Positions 32,804 to 44,075 of a DNA stretch of 64,000 nt are shown here, one piece after another. Origin of the DNA: Hyaloscypha bicolor E. Lineage: Eukaryota; Ascomycota; Leotiomycetes; Helotiales; Hyaloscyphaceae. The DNA lies in contig NW_020194685.1 of NCBI RefSeq assembly GCF_002865645.1, positions 2,567,363 through 2,631,362 of the forward strand, given 5' to 3'. Position 1 is the stretch's first letter; every line of letters begins with the position of its first letter. The notes under the pieces are model-generated. The model was not told the origin of the DNA. It worked only from the letters and a program-made list of their open reading frames with translations, and did not search any database. A program made the position numbers and the translations under genes.

Positions 32804-33348
32804 CTGTCACAGCCTTCATTGGCTGATTTTGCGCAATCCGCCCACGACTCAGCCGCACAAGGCCCCTGTTTTTGGTCCCCCGCATGGCGCCTTGGCGTCC
32901 CTCACCGAAATCTTGAATTCCTTTTGGTCCGCTAACTATGCAGCGCTAAAATGTAACAAAATCTGCCTTCGCTAAGCACGCCCTCGGCCTTGTCCACGCC
33001 CGACTGACAATTCTGACAATTCTGCCCCCCCTGTGTCCTGGAGACGAAACCCAGGAGTCATACGGGCCGTTAATAAAGTAAACCATGTGTGGTAGTGACG
33101 AGCATAACTATGAAGATGAAGTCGGAGACTCCGCCCATCAGACTCGTGATTCATGAGGGCATTGAGGTGTGTGAGTCTGAAATGCAGAGAAGTGATGAGG
33201 GGGCAGGAGGAGGGCGGCTGCTGAGTCGAGACTCCGCCACAGCCTCTCTCCTTTGGGAGACGCCCTGTTTCAGAGGCTTTCAGCTCGCAACGTTTCGACC
33301 ATCGGACCCCAAATTCGATAGTCTGAGGGATTGCGCACAGGTTAAAGT
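32804..33348. other. Intergenic, promoter of the kinase gene
   Basis: No gene recognised on either strand. Confidence 0.45.
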
Positions 33349-36134
33349 ATGAGTGTGGAGTGCAGCTCACCATGGTATCCGATTTTGAGAAAACATCTTT
33401 GGAAGGAATTTGTAGTCGGCCATCTTTTATTGAATGCATTGTTGTCCGTCATGGAGCGCATAAAGGAAGTTCTATCCGAGGGGAAACATCCTATCTACCT
33501 GTACGGAAGTGACGATGGCAGTACCAATGCGATCCGTCTCAATGAGGCTGAGGGAAGCCAAGATGGGAGCGAGACCCACGAAGAATCGGCACTATCAGCG
33601 ACCTCAGACGAAAAATTGCCTGACTCTCCGCCCCGTGGGGGCGAAATTGGAGCTTCTCCTGATAGCAAGCTTCTTGTAGCTTTGGGATACGAGGAGATAC
33701 GAGCGAAGAATAGAGCTGTGAGCCGGACTCGCAATCTTTTGGTTAACGAACTCGTCAGCAGCGCACCGAGTTCAAGCAATGGAGCGCGCGACCATAGCGA
33801 TGAAGGCCCGGACTCTTCTCAGCAGTCGGGGTCTGATTCGGATTCAATCTCTTCTACTAGCAGTGACAACTCAGACTTGGATGGGAATCTTCAAGCGGGT
33901 GTCGGCGACCAATTTCAAGACGGCGACAGCCCAATTCCACACTTCATTGAGGATTCCGACCTTGATGAGATTGTGAGACAGACCCTTATACTCTATCGAC
34001 GACAAAGCAACTAATTCGTCTCCGATAGAAACAACCAGAAGTCGAAGCAAGCGCCGCTGCTGTTGCGCCGTTCGGCGAGGGTGGTTTGCCCAATATACCC
34101 GGGAAATTCCTTACAGTGGGAGAGCCGAGTGAAATCACTGATTTCGGAGAGCTCATGTACAGGAAAAGCCGGAAGACTAAATCTAAAAAATCGACCTCTT
34201 CCGTTCAATCTCGCACCGGCGAACGGCGAAGCGCCAAGAGGACACTCCAGGAACGCCTGTTTCAGGCCCTCCAGCCAACTCATCAGGGAAAGAAAGAGTT
34301 CTTTCCCAGGAATGTTCTCTCTACCATCATCACCGAGAAGTGTGTGTACGAAGAGCTTTCCAAGCACCTCGGCGCCGACGCCCACAACAAGAAAGAGATT
34401 GCAGAATATGCAAGGAAGATCTGCGAGGAAATAGAATACGAAGACCACGGAAACCAGAAGATCAAATGTTTCCGCAAGATCTTTGTAATATTGGTCCTGA
34501 TCGAAAAGACTCTTGAGATCATCAAGTTCTTGGAGAGGGACGTGAATGACTCGGATTTGCCACTTGAAAAGGTTGAGCGACCACATGAGAAGGGCTCATA
34601 CGACCTCAGACTTAGCCGCAACCCAGCGAAGCGCTTAAAATGTTTTAGCAAGACTTGGAACCAGCTCCACCTAAGAAACTTTGAGATGTATCAATGGATG
34701 ACGCTGTCCCCATTCTTCGTCAAAGGCGGGCACAAAGACGTCAAGCACTACCCACTGCAGGACCAGGTTATCTTGCCATTCATTTCAGCTAGCAAAAGGG
34801 ATCGAACAAGTACATATAAAACACTGGAGTTTGAGGGTGGCTTTGGAAGAGTGTTCAAAGTGGATATTCACCCCGATCACCATAACTTTCACGGTCTTAA
34901 CATTAAGGTGAGTTGAATGGGTAGTATCTCAATTTGTGGTCTCAGCTGACGACTTTACAGCAAACAGAGAACCAAAGTTTTGCAATTAAGTGTCTACACT
35001 CACGAGACAAGGAACGGTTTAAGAAAGAAGTAGAGATGCTGAAGAAATTCAGCACTATCCCTCCTCATGACCACCTTATATCTCTCTTGGCCACATACGA
35101 GCAATTTAAGAGCTACTTCCTCATTTTCCACTGGGCAGAAGCCGACTTACAAAGATACTGGAGGGAGGTAAACCCAACGCCAAGCATGGAACGGGAAACC
35201 GTAATCTGGGTAGCTAAGCAATGTAAGGGCGTCGCCGACGGTATTGTGAAGATCCACCAGTACCGTACCAGCAGTTCGAGACTTCAACCTCAGCCTCAGG
35301 ATGTAATTTTCGGTCACCATGGCGACATCAAGCCCGAGAATGTCCTCTGGTTCCCAGATCCAGACCACGAGCAGACCAAGCGAGGGGCTTTGAAGCTCTC
35401 AGATTTTGGACTTGCCGAGCTCAGCATGCACCAAACTATGTCAATGAAAGCGAAATCCAATTTTGCAACATCTCCTCCGTATAGAGCGCCAGAAGTTGAC
35501 TTAGAGGGAACTGGTGCCATTGGACGTTCTTATGATATGTGGACTCTAGGGTGTCTCTACTTAGAGTTCATAACATGGCTGATTGGGGGTTGGGAGTTAG
35601 TTGACAGCTTTGCATTCAAGCGGATGGCGCATGACCCCTACGTTGGACATGATACTAGAACCTTCTTCAGACTAGTAAAGATAAGACAGGCGGATGGCAA
35701 ATGGAAAAGGGTGGCGGAAATAAAGCCGGTTGTTACAACAGTAAGTCTCCCATCTCCCTTTATCTATATCCACCAGACTTACTCATTTCGCGATCTAGTT
35801 TATAAATGAGCTTTACGCCGATAAATCATGCACCAAATTTCTTCGCGACTTCCTTGACATGGTTAAGGATGATCTATTGGTTATCAAAACACAAGATCGC
35901 GAGACGCGAGGTCGAAAAACTTGTCAAGAAGTACATAAGAAGCTCGTGGATATGCTCAAGAATTGCGAAGATGATAGGGGCTATGCCTGCGACCCGGCTC
36001 CTCGTTTGAATGTTGTGGATGGAGAGACTTCCGAAGGGCATCGGAGGAGATGTTATCAGTTGGTTGATTCGATTGACTCGCCCACGGCAACGAGTAGTGA
36101 TGGTCCCGGCGCCTCCGACATCAAACAATTTTGA
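33349..36134 (+). CDS. Serine/threonine protein kinase with long N-terminal region
   Basis: Four exons. Intron 33973-34028 (GTGAGA...CGATAG, AACTAAT branch) joins the acidic N-terminal region (SDLDEI) to KQPEVEASAAA. Introns 34908-34960 and 35741-35798 follow. About 870 residues from 33349, or start at 33451 (MERIKEVLSE). The N-terminal region holds a Ser-rich acidic stretch, then a module ending YPLQDQVILPFI shared with the kinase-HET gene. Kinase landmarks are the Gly loop EGGFGRVFKV, Lys in FAIKCLH, HGDIKPENVLW, DFGLAEL, YRAPEVD and YDMWTLGCLYLEFITW. All catalytic residues are present, so it is probably active. The partner is likely the neighbouring kinase-HET gene (inference). Confidence 0.85.
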
Positions 36135-36462
36135 CCGGGCTATTCACAAGTTCATCCAGTATATAATTGATACCCTATAACCTACTTACATTACTATCTT
36201 GTGCAACTTATCCTCTGAAAATGAAGACACATTTTCAAAGTATTAGTCGAGCGTAGTTAATCTTTCCTTCAATACTTTTCCATTGCCAGGGGAAACGCAA
36301 CCCACTTCTAAATACATGGAAGGTTGTCACGTGCTGCGTACAGGCGTATATATAGCTTCTTCACCGCCCTTAGGGCACGATCATTCATACATATATTTAC
36401 ACAAACACACTACATTTCCACTTCCACAGCTTGTCCAGGCCGTGACAAAGGTGGAGTACACC
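36135..36462. other. Convergent 3' flanks
   Basis: No gene seen. Confidence 0.45.
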
Positions 36463-37848
36463 CTAGCCACTTATCTCTGCTACAAAATCCCAGTCCTTTG
36501 GGATCCCGCGAAGAACAATCACAGGTGCATTAATAATTTCATGTGGCATCTCCAAAACTGCCAGGAGAGTTTCTGGTGAGACTTGGTCTAAAGAAGGAGT
36601 CGTCCAAATTCCCAAGTCCTGGAGGATCCATGGTAATTGCTCCTTCAGAGTGAGGTCAAAAGCGGGATTATTTGCTGATGCAAATGTTCTGGGATCTTTC
36701 CACACAAATTTAAATGACTCGCTCTGAGACATACAGAGTGCCCTGACGCTCGACTTTACCTCCTCTTGCCATAGTTCCGGCTTTCCCAGGGGAGCCTTCA
36801 GTTTCTCCACAAGGTCGGGTTTCTTGGACAGGCAGTCAGCCACATGACGGATGAGAACCTCTTCCTTTCCGCTTGTCATCCGCCGTTTGATTCGACTTGC
36901 GTCTTCAGCCCACTCTGGCGACATGATATAGGGCTTCTTCCAGTCAAATTTGGCAATGAATCGCATAGCCTGGACAAGTGAGTCTCCTCGCTCCTGGAGG
37001 GGCTTCGGCTTCTCCCCTGGCTTCGATTTGACCAATTCAGCCTTGAGTTCTGATATCCCGATGTTGATCGCGTACTGATATTGAACGTCGAGAAACCCTG
37101 TATCAACCCGGACATGATCCTCTCGTAGCCCCCCAAGATCCTGCATGCTGTATTGGAAAGGCAGCTTTTTGGAAGAGAAGTCTGTGTCACTTCGATCGGT
37201 GAACGCGTAGATGTGCTTCGCATCGTTCTCCACGGTCAGATCACCGAAAGGAAACCGAAAGGTATCTGAATTCCGCGATCCTGACCTGTACAGCTGATAA
37301 AAGTTGATGATATGGCACAGGATCGCACCGTCTACACCCAGAGACACCGTTCCCGTCTTTTCGGGTCTAACTTCTCGAGGCAAGGTTCTCCACGAGATGA
37401 TACCTGCCTTTGGCCGAATGTTGAGAGCGAACAGCAGTTGTGCCCAGCCAAATGATGCCGTGGTCTTCCCGGAAGGCTCCAAGACGCCATCGTTCTTCAC
37501 AAAATGCTTTTCGTATGCGTCCTTTCCCAAGAAAGGCTGTCGCCAGCGATGCTTTTCGGCTTTGGCCTCAGCCTCCCACTCACCGAGGCCATCTTTGAGC
37601 TCTTGCAGCACACTGTCGGCCACTCGTCGTGTCTCGCGGCTTGCCGAGCCTTGCTCCCAGGCTCCAGTGGCTTTGTCAATCACTTTGCTAACCAAGTCAA
37701 AAATTGATGAGGCGTTGCCTATGCCTGTGCCGACAGGGTCAGAAGGTGCAGGGTCAGGCGACGTTGCTGGCGCTGGTGTTGGTGCTTGGTCCGTCATGTT
37801 GATGATCACATTATCTTCATCTACGGAATTTTTCAGCAGCGATAGCAT
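36463..37848 (-). CDS. Hypothetical 461-aa protein between two kinase genes
   Basis: A single-exon frame of 461 codons. A second ATG at 37797 (MTDQAPTPAPATSPDP) is a reasonable alternative start. The N-terminus is Pro/Ala-rich, then a helical segment (SSIFDLVSKVIDKATGAWEQ), then a mixed alpha/beta domain with HIINFYQLYRSG, FRFPFGDLTVEN and YQYAINIGISELKAELV. No membrane span, signal peptide or catalytic motif was recognised. It is unlike the surrounding families. It is divergent from the kinase-HET gene with a 0.4 kb promoter and convergent to the first kinase, so co-regulation with the kinase-HET gene is possible. Confidence 0.7.
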   Translation of the reverse strand: MLSLLKNSVDEDNVIINMTDQAPTPAPATSPDPAPSDPVGTGIGNASSIFDLVSKVIDKATGAWEQGSASRETRRVADSVLQELKDGLGEWEAEAKAEKHRWRQPFLGKDAYEKHFVKNDGVLEPSGKTTASFGWAQLLFALNIRPKAGIISWRTLPREVRPEKTGTVSLGVDGAILCHIINFYQLYRSGSRNSDTFRFPFGDLTVENDAKHIYAFTDRSDTDFSSKKLPFQYSMQDLGGLREDHVRVDTGFLDVQYQYAINIGISELKAELVKSKPGEKPKPLQERGDSLVQAMRFIAKFDWKKPYIMSPEWAEDASRIKRRMTSGKEEVLIRHVADCLSKKPDLVEKLKAPLGKPELWQEEVKSSVRALCMSQSESFKFVWKDPRTFASANNPAFDLTLKEQLPWILQDLGIWTTPSLDQVSPETLLAVLEMPHEIINAPVIVLRGIPKDWDFVAEISG

Positions 37849-38272
37849 GAGATTAAGTCTAGCTCTGAGTACTGACCGGTGAGTCCGCTAATCACTCAGC
37901 CCGTAGCCACAGAGACGGGAACTGTTTTAGGCCGCCAGAACGTTAGGCTGAGTGCTAGTGGCGTGTGTGCTGTGCAGTAGTGGGATACATACCCTGCCGC
38001 AGAGCTTTTTCTTCACATCGCCAAGATGGAGTCCTGCGCAGGCAGCCAGGGTCGCCAGTGATGGCGTAGATCAGCACAGCCCCATTGTACCCCGCTTCGT
38101 AGCCTGCATTGTGCATTGTGGCGGTTTCTTGAGACCGTGAGGCTCTGTCTCACATTCAAGTTTCTTGTTCATTTTCCTCTTCGCAGTTATCTCGATTGTG
38201 GCGTCAATCAAAATCCTGTGAACACCATTGCCATCTTTAGATATAGAACATGAAAGCGCGATTATAGCCATT
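37849..38272. other. Divergent promoter
   Basis: Promoter region shared by the 461-aa protein gene and the kinase-HET gene. No other feature recognised. Confidence 0.45.
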
Positions 38273-41200
38273 ATGTCGTCTGATACAGAGGATTCTTCCA
38301 GTGATTCGAGTTCGCCCGGAGAGGAGGAGAGCTTAGGCTCCCAGATTGTGATACAACTCAAGAGAAGTGTCTTCGACAGGAATGACTTCCTCCCCGACGG
38401 ATGCATTGAAACACTGATTACAAAATGCGCCGTAATCAAGGAGCTGGGCTTGACGCAAGAGGATATGAAGGAAAAGACTTCGAATGCCAAATTGGTTGAA
38501 TTCATACTGAATGAAGGCAGAAAGCTCTTCGCAATTATGCTAATGTCTCGTTTCAAAGGCGGAGATTTACAAAAGGGGATGACCCAGTTCAGGAGGAATA
38601 AACTTGGGGATGCATTTCTACCAATTACGGAAGAGAACGAAAGCAAAGTCCCTTTCTTCAATCCGCCGAAGAAGCCTTGGGATCGACAGTCAATTCGTAC
38701 CTTCTGCATCGAGCAATGGGCTTTTTTAGTACCCGTATTCTCCGACAAGAGCTTAAATTTACAACTCCACACGGACGAAATTCTGCCGTTTATCTGCCAG
38801 GGCGATGATGTGAGAGAAGGGGCGTTCGGCGAGGTACATCAGGTTACAGTCCACTCGTGCCATGACAAAAACCCCGTCTTCACGGTAAGATTACTCTCTT
38901 CACTCTCCATGTCCACTTGTCTAATTCGAGATCAGTTCGACGGCAAACGAGCCAACGTTGCTATCAAAGAGATCAAGCAGGTCCATACTGATGATGAAGC
39001 AAAACTGCGAGAGCTCAAGTCCGAGTGGGAACGAGAGGTCAAGGCTCACATCGACACCAACAAGTTCCATCACCCGAATATCATCGAGTTCATCGCCGCT
39101 GTGACGAGAGGGAATTCGAAAAGTTATCTCCTGTTTCGATGGGCAGATGGGGGAAACCTGCGAGAATTCTGGCAGAGCAACAAAAAGCCGCAGCTCAGCG
39201 TCTCACTCGTGAGGGACGTTGTGGTGCAACTCAGGGGACTCGCTGATGCCCTGGACAAACTACACGGCTATGGGGGGGGACAAGGTTCATATCGCCATGG
39301 CGACATTAAGCCGGAGAACATACTCCGGGTGCGCACAAAATCTGTCGCTCCTTCCGAAATCGACGTGGGAATTCTCAAAATCGCCGACATGGGCCTTGCC
39401 AAACATCATACCATAGTTACGGAATTCAGACCCCCAACCAGCATGAGATATACGACGTATAGATACGAACCACCGGAGGTAATTTCTGGTGTCAGTGGCG
39501 TGTCGGCCAACTCCGGGAGATCTCGGCGACAGGACATCTGGTCAGTTGGCTGCGTTACCTTGGAGCTCATCATCTGGCTCCTGTACGGCGCTGATGCCAT
39601 GAATGAATTCAACGACAAATACGTCATTGGCGAGATGGGAGAACCAAGCCCCTACTTCGAAATTGAGGGAAAGGGCAGTAACAAAAGAGCCAAGGTACAT
39701 CCAGCGGTAGACGAGACCATGGATGCTCTCTCGAGGGATCAGGAATGCAGGGTCGGAGAGAAAACAGCCATGAAGGACCTCCTCCACATTGTCAAGACGA
39801 AACTGTTGGTTGTCAGTCTGGGAGCAGCTACAATAATTGATGGAGAGGGTTCTGTTAGCCCTCCGCACCTTTCCACAATTCCGGCGGGATCCCGTGCCAG
39901 TGCTCGTGAACTTTGCCTCGCGCTGGATGAAATTATAGACAAGGGCGATAAGAACGAGGGATACTGGTATTCAGGGAAAAGCCGAAGCCATTCTCAACGG
40001 CTCCCAAGGATTCGCTCTCAGGGTTCAAGTTCTCTTTCCCCTGACACAGCTTTTGGACAGGGTTTTCCAACTCGCCAGAAGGAGCCCATGCCTCCTCCAT
40101 CCAAAGATATTACCATCGTTGTGCCCCCAGTGACCCAGGTACTAAAAGATGAGTATCGTAATGCGACACAGATAGATAAGACAGAGTTTCCAGTTGACAA
40201 CAAGTTTGCCAAAGAACTTGTTAGGACTATCGGAATAGATGGCCTGTTCCCGATCAACATCAAACCAATACGTCTCTGTGGTACCTGTCAAAAGATGGAA
40301 TTTTTTGAGCCGTACTTTCATATCGAAGATACATGGCCAGAGCTTGAAAGCAATCTCGATATATGCGACTTTTGTAAGATGCGCTGGGAGGTTGCTCAAC
40401 ATCTCAATCTGAAGAAATCATCGCCTATCAGGTTTGACCGTGATCAGTCCATGCTGAAACTGAATGAGGGCCACGTTCCTGTTATGTCAATTTGTCGAAG
40501 TTCAGGTGAGTCCTCAAAAACTTGCCGCGGGCTACTAATATCGAGTTCATGCCTGCTAACCCGTGAATGTAACTCAGAACTGCAAACTCCGAACGCGCAT
40601 TTCATCCAAGTGGGACTTCCCAAGCTCCCCGCGGCGGCCAGCAAGACTCATTTCGACATCCTTCGACAATTTCTCAGGAACTGCGATGCCAACCATCCCA
40701 AGTGTCCGCCACCCAAGACAGCCCCCCTGCCAACAAGGCTCATAGACCTTGGGACTCATGAATCCCCCACCATTCTCATTTATGAGACCAAGCCTACAGA
40801 CTCGCTCCAATATATTGCCCTGTCCCATCCTTGGGGACCAGGTCCTCACTTCTGCACCTTTCGAAACAACCTGGAGGAATACAAAAAACATATCTCCTTC
40901 GACAAACTCCCCGCCACTTTTCAACATGCCGTGACAACAACCCGTGAACTTGGCCTACGATACCTCTGGGTTGACTCCATCTGCATTATCCAGGGCCCAG
41001 ATGGCGATTTTGCCCAGGAGGCTACGCGTATGGAGGACGTTTTCAGTTCGGCGTACTGTGTGCTTGCTGCGAGTAGCGCGAAGGGGCAAGAGGATGGGTT
41101 CCTGACTCCGCGGAAGGAAAATGATTTCTTGACCTTCGACAAGGGCGGCCAGCCTCTGTATATATGTCGATTTATGGACGATTTCAAAACACATGTTCTT

Positions 41201-42174
41201 GAAGGCCCGCTCAATAAACGCGGATGGGTGTTGCAGGAGAGAGCTTTGGCACATAGAACCATCTTCTTCACCGATAGACAGACGTACTGGGAATGTGGCG
41301 AGGGTGTAAGATGCGAGACGTTGACAAAGATGGACAAGTAAGTTCATCGCATTGCTTTCAGAAGCAGACTGGCGGAAACTAACAACTCGAAAGTCACCTC
41401 ATATCCTTCCTCGGCGACCCTAACTTTCCCTCCAAGATTTCCAGGGATAACAGCGACCGCGGCGAGAAGATCCGACTATACGAGAACCTGTACCGTCAAT
41501 ATTCTAGACTCGAATTCACTCGCTGGCACGACCGGCCTATTGCCATTGCCGGACTCGAGAAACGCCTCATCCGCGATCTAGAGGCGCAAGGTGGGTTCGG
41601 CGTCTTTGACGACGGACGCAGTCTCCTTCAGCGAAGCCTCCTCTGGAGAAAAGGTCAAGAAGTCTCCGCCCTTGAGCGAATCGAGTTTCCACCCGAGAGG
41701 GCGTTTCTCGTGCCCAGCTGGTCGTGGATGGGGTATGAGGGCGCCATCGACTACTTGGATCTGCCTCTCGGGGGTGTCGATTGGCCCCCGGACGCGATTC
41801 TTGGACCCTGGGCGGAGGGCGGGACAGAAACGTGGCACACAGGGGACGGCAAGGGGGTTGTGGCGTTGAGCGCTGCTGCAAGGGGCTTCAAAATGGGAAA
41901 AGAGAATGAGGAAGATTTCGGGATCTTCTATGACAGGACCGAGCCGTCAAAGACAGAACAGAAAACTTTGAAGTGCGTCGTTGTTGGGAAGCGGATTATG
42001 AAATCGAAAACACCGACTGATGAGACGACGCATTATGTGTTGTTGATTGCGCCCAAGAAAACGAACTCTCCCAGGGGAGGAAAGATATATGAGAGAGTGG
42101 GCGTTGGCTATATGAAAGGAAGATTTATAGATTTAGTGGGTTCTGGAGCATCGGGGTTAGTCAATGTTCAGTAA
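38273..42174 (+). CDS. Protein kinase-HET domain fusion protein
   Basis: About 1,240 residues. The ATG at 38273 (MSSDTEDSSSDSSSPGEEE) is the first in frame. Kinase part: Gly loop EGAFGEVHQV, Lys in VAIKEIK, HGDIKPENIL, DMGLAKH (DFG is DMG), EPPEVIS in place of APE, and DIWSVGCVTLELIIW. A CxxC...CxxC segment (LCGTCQKM, ICDFCKM) separates it from the HET domain: YIALSHPWG, LPATFQHAV, LRYLWVDSICIIQ and the C-terminal GWVLQERAL. Intron 41338-41393 joins to the C-terminal exon. Two further introns, 38885-38935 (51 bp) and 40506-40577 (72 bp), have good GT-AG ends but are multiples of three without stops. HET proteins trigger programmed cell death on non-self recognition. Here the kinase replaces the usual NACHT sensor, so a kinase-controlled death effector is inferred. 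Confidence 0.88.
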
Positions 42175-42401
42175 TTCCCTGAAGTTTGCCCAGGCAAGAC
42201 GCTTTGGCGTGAATTCCACTCCCTGTGGCTTAGCAAAATTCTCCTAGCTGCAGACAATTTATCCAAATTTGAAGCGAGTCAGGATTTAAAAGAGCATTCC
42301 TGGTTTTGAACATGTAAGCCAAGAATGTGCTGGCTTGACATTTCTGCGCGACCATTGGTCCGGTCACGGGCACCGCATGGCTGAGAATCTATTACTTTGA
42401 T

Positions 42402-43666
42402 CTATTCAACTGCTCGATATGAGCTTTCCAAAAGTTTTTGGGAGCCTGCCCTTACTAAACTGCTCGATTCCTTTGTATCCCCAACTCCGGTCCAGTAGAA
42501 GAGACCTGCTAGGGAAAGATCCTTCACGAATTGAGCCTTCATCCGTACAGTCTCTGGAATGTCAAATGAAACGAAAGAATCCCCATCGACATGATACGCC
42601 GCGCCCAGTACCCGATCTACTTGCGCCTTCTCAATCCACTCTTTGGAAATGTCTTTATACTCGATCTCATCACCCCCCTGGAAAGTCTGCCCTGGTTCCG
42701 TTGCACCCCGGAAGCGTCTTGCATAAGCTGGAATACCCAAGACTAACTTGTTAGGCGGAAAGCCCTGTGACAGGACATACTCGACACCTCCACTGCAGGA
42801 CTTTTTAAGAGAAGGGTGTCCGCCTTGCGGAGTAAACAATTGCGAATGGTGGCCCGAGAGCTCACTCCAGGGCCCGGCGAAATCGTATCCCATCAGGTTT
42901 AGAAAGTCTAACTGTTGGGCCGCGGCCGACAGGTTGATGTTTTTGAGACAATACTGGCCCACTGGTAAAGCGGAAGTGAGCTGGTATGTTGGTGATGGCA
43001 GCGCACGCCTGATCGCCCCCAGTAGCTGGATGTAATCAGCGCCTTGTGATGCCGTTGTAGGGTGTTCCCAATCAACTAGCCCGCAAAGGAGGTGTTACTT
43101 TCTCGTTTCTCGAATATATACGGGGAGAGGGACGTCAGCACGGAAGCTTACGATCTATTCCATCCAGCGAGAAGCGGTCCACAAACTCGCGAGCTGTCCT
43201 TGCAAATGCTTCGCGGCAATTAAAATCCGCAGCCACAGCGGGAAAGTCAGCACTCCCACTCCCCCCACCGACACTTAGCAAGGTCTTGATTTGGGGATGC
43301 TGCTCCTTTAGTTTGGATAGCGCGGCGAGACAACCTTGTTTGCCATCCACAGGAAGTTGCAGATCGGCCTTGGGATCGAGAAGCTGTTCGATTCATCAGT
43401 CATCAGCTTTAACAAGTTGACCAAAAATGCGTTTTTGGATCGGACACTCACCCGCAACGTTCCATCGGTGTTTACACTGGGAATGAGAAGAAAGATAAAT
43501 TAGCAAATATGACAGACGGCTGTTGCTTTGATTTGAGAAGGCTAGTGTACCGGGCAAATGCGTAGAAGATGTGCGTGATAAACTGATGCTGCAGTGCTGA
43601 TGGCGGACAACCCTTGTAAATTTGCCAGGAGGGGTAGTAAACCGTGTTGACAAATTGTTGAGCCAT
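42402..43666 (-). CDS. GH18 chitinase-type glycoside hydrolase, no signal peptide
   Basis: Family 18 glycosidase cleaving beta-1,4-GlcNAc-type polymers. The ATG at 43666 (MAQQFVNTVYYPSWQ) starts directly in the first barrel strand, without a signal sequence. Small exons join as FYAFAR-VNTDGTLR-LLDPKADLQL, then KTLLSVGGGSGS, then across an intron (GTAAGC...GGCTAG) FSLDGID-LDWEHP, so the catalytic DxxDxDxE motif is complete. Later landmarks: LMGYDFAGPW, LVLGIPAYARRF, and LAGLFYWTGVGD near the end. About 350 residues, catalytic domain only, no CBM. Neighbours (UDP-HexNAc dehydrogenase, GT2, deacetylase) suggest it edits or releases the polymer they make. Confidence 0.87.
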
Positions 43667-44075
43667 CGAGGCTTGTGCTCGAGTGAGGGAGAACGAAATG
43701 GAATTGAAAAGTGGTGGATGGATGGTATTTGTAAGGTTAAGGATCCAATATTTTGTTCTTGGAGACCTCCCTCATTGTATTGGACACGTAAGGCGCCGCA
43801 CACTGTCAGCATGTGGGGCTGCAGCTGGTGGCGTGAGATATTGAATGGGAAGAATGCATGAGTGAAGGGCGATCTACTAATATTCAAATAAGTATTTTGG
43901 TTAATACAGTTAAGTTGAGGTCCATGCAATCAGTCTTTTGTTGTGTCAAGGTTGAGATTACAAAGCGCAGCCCTTAAGCGACGCTTTACGGTGGGCTTCT
44001 CCCGCTCGGAAATGCGGCAGGGCTCTCGCAGGGGCAAATTAGGCGCGAAACCGCGACAATAAGCAAGATGAACCT
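43667..44075. other. Intergenic
   Basis: Promoter of the GH18 gene; 3' flank of the dehydrogenase gene. No gene seen. Confidence 0.45.

Noticed and set aside
34011..34651. Minus-strand frames over the first kinase gene
   Set aside because: No homology. The plus-strand kinase exons with canonical introns explain this region.
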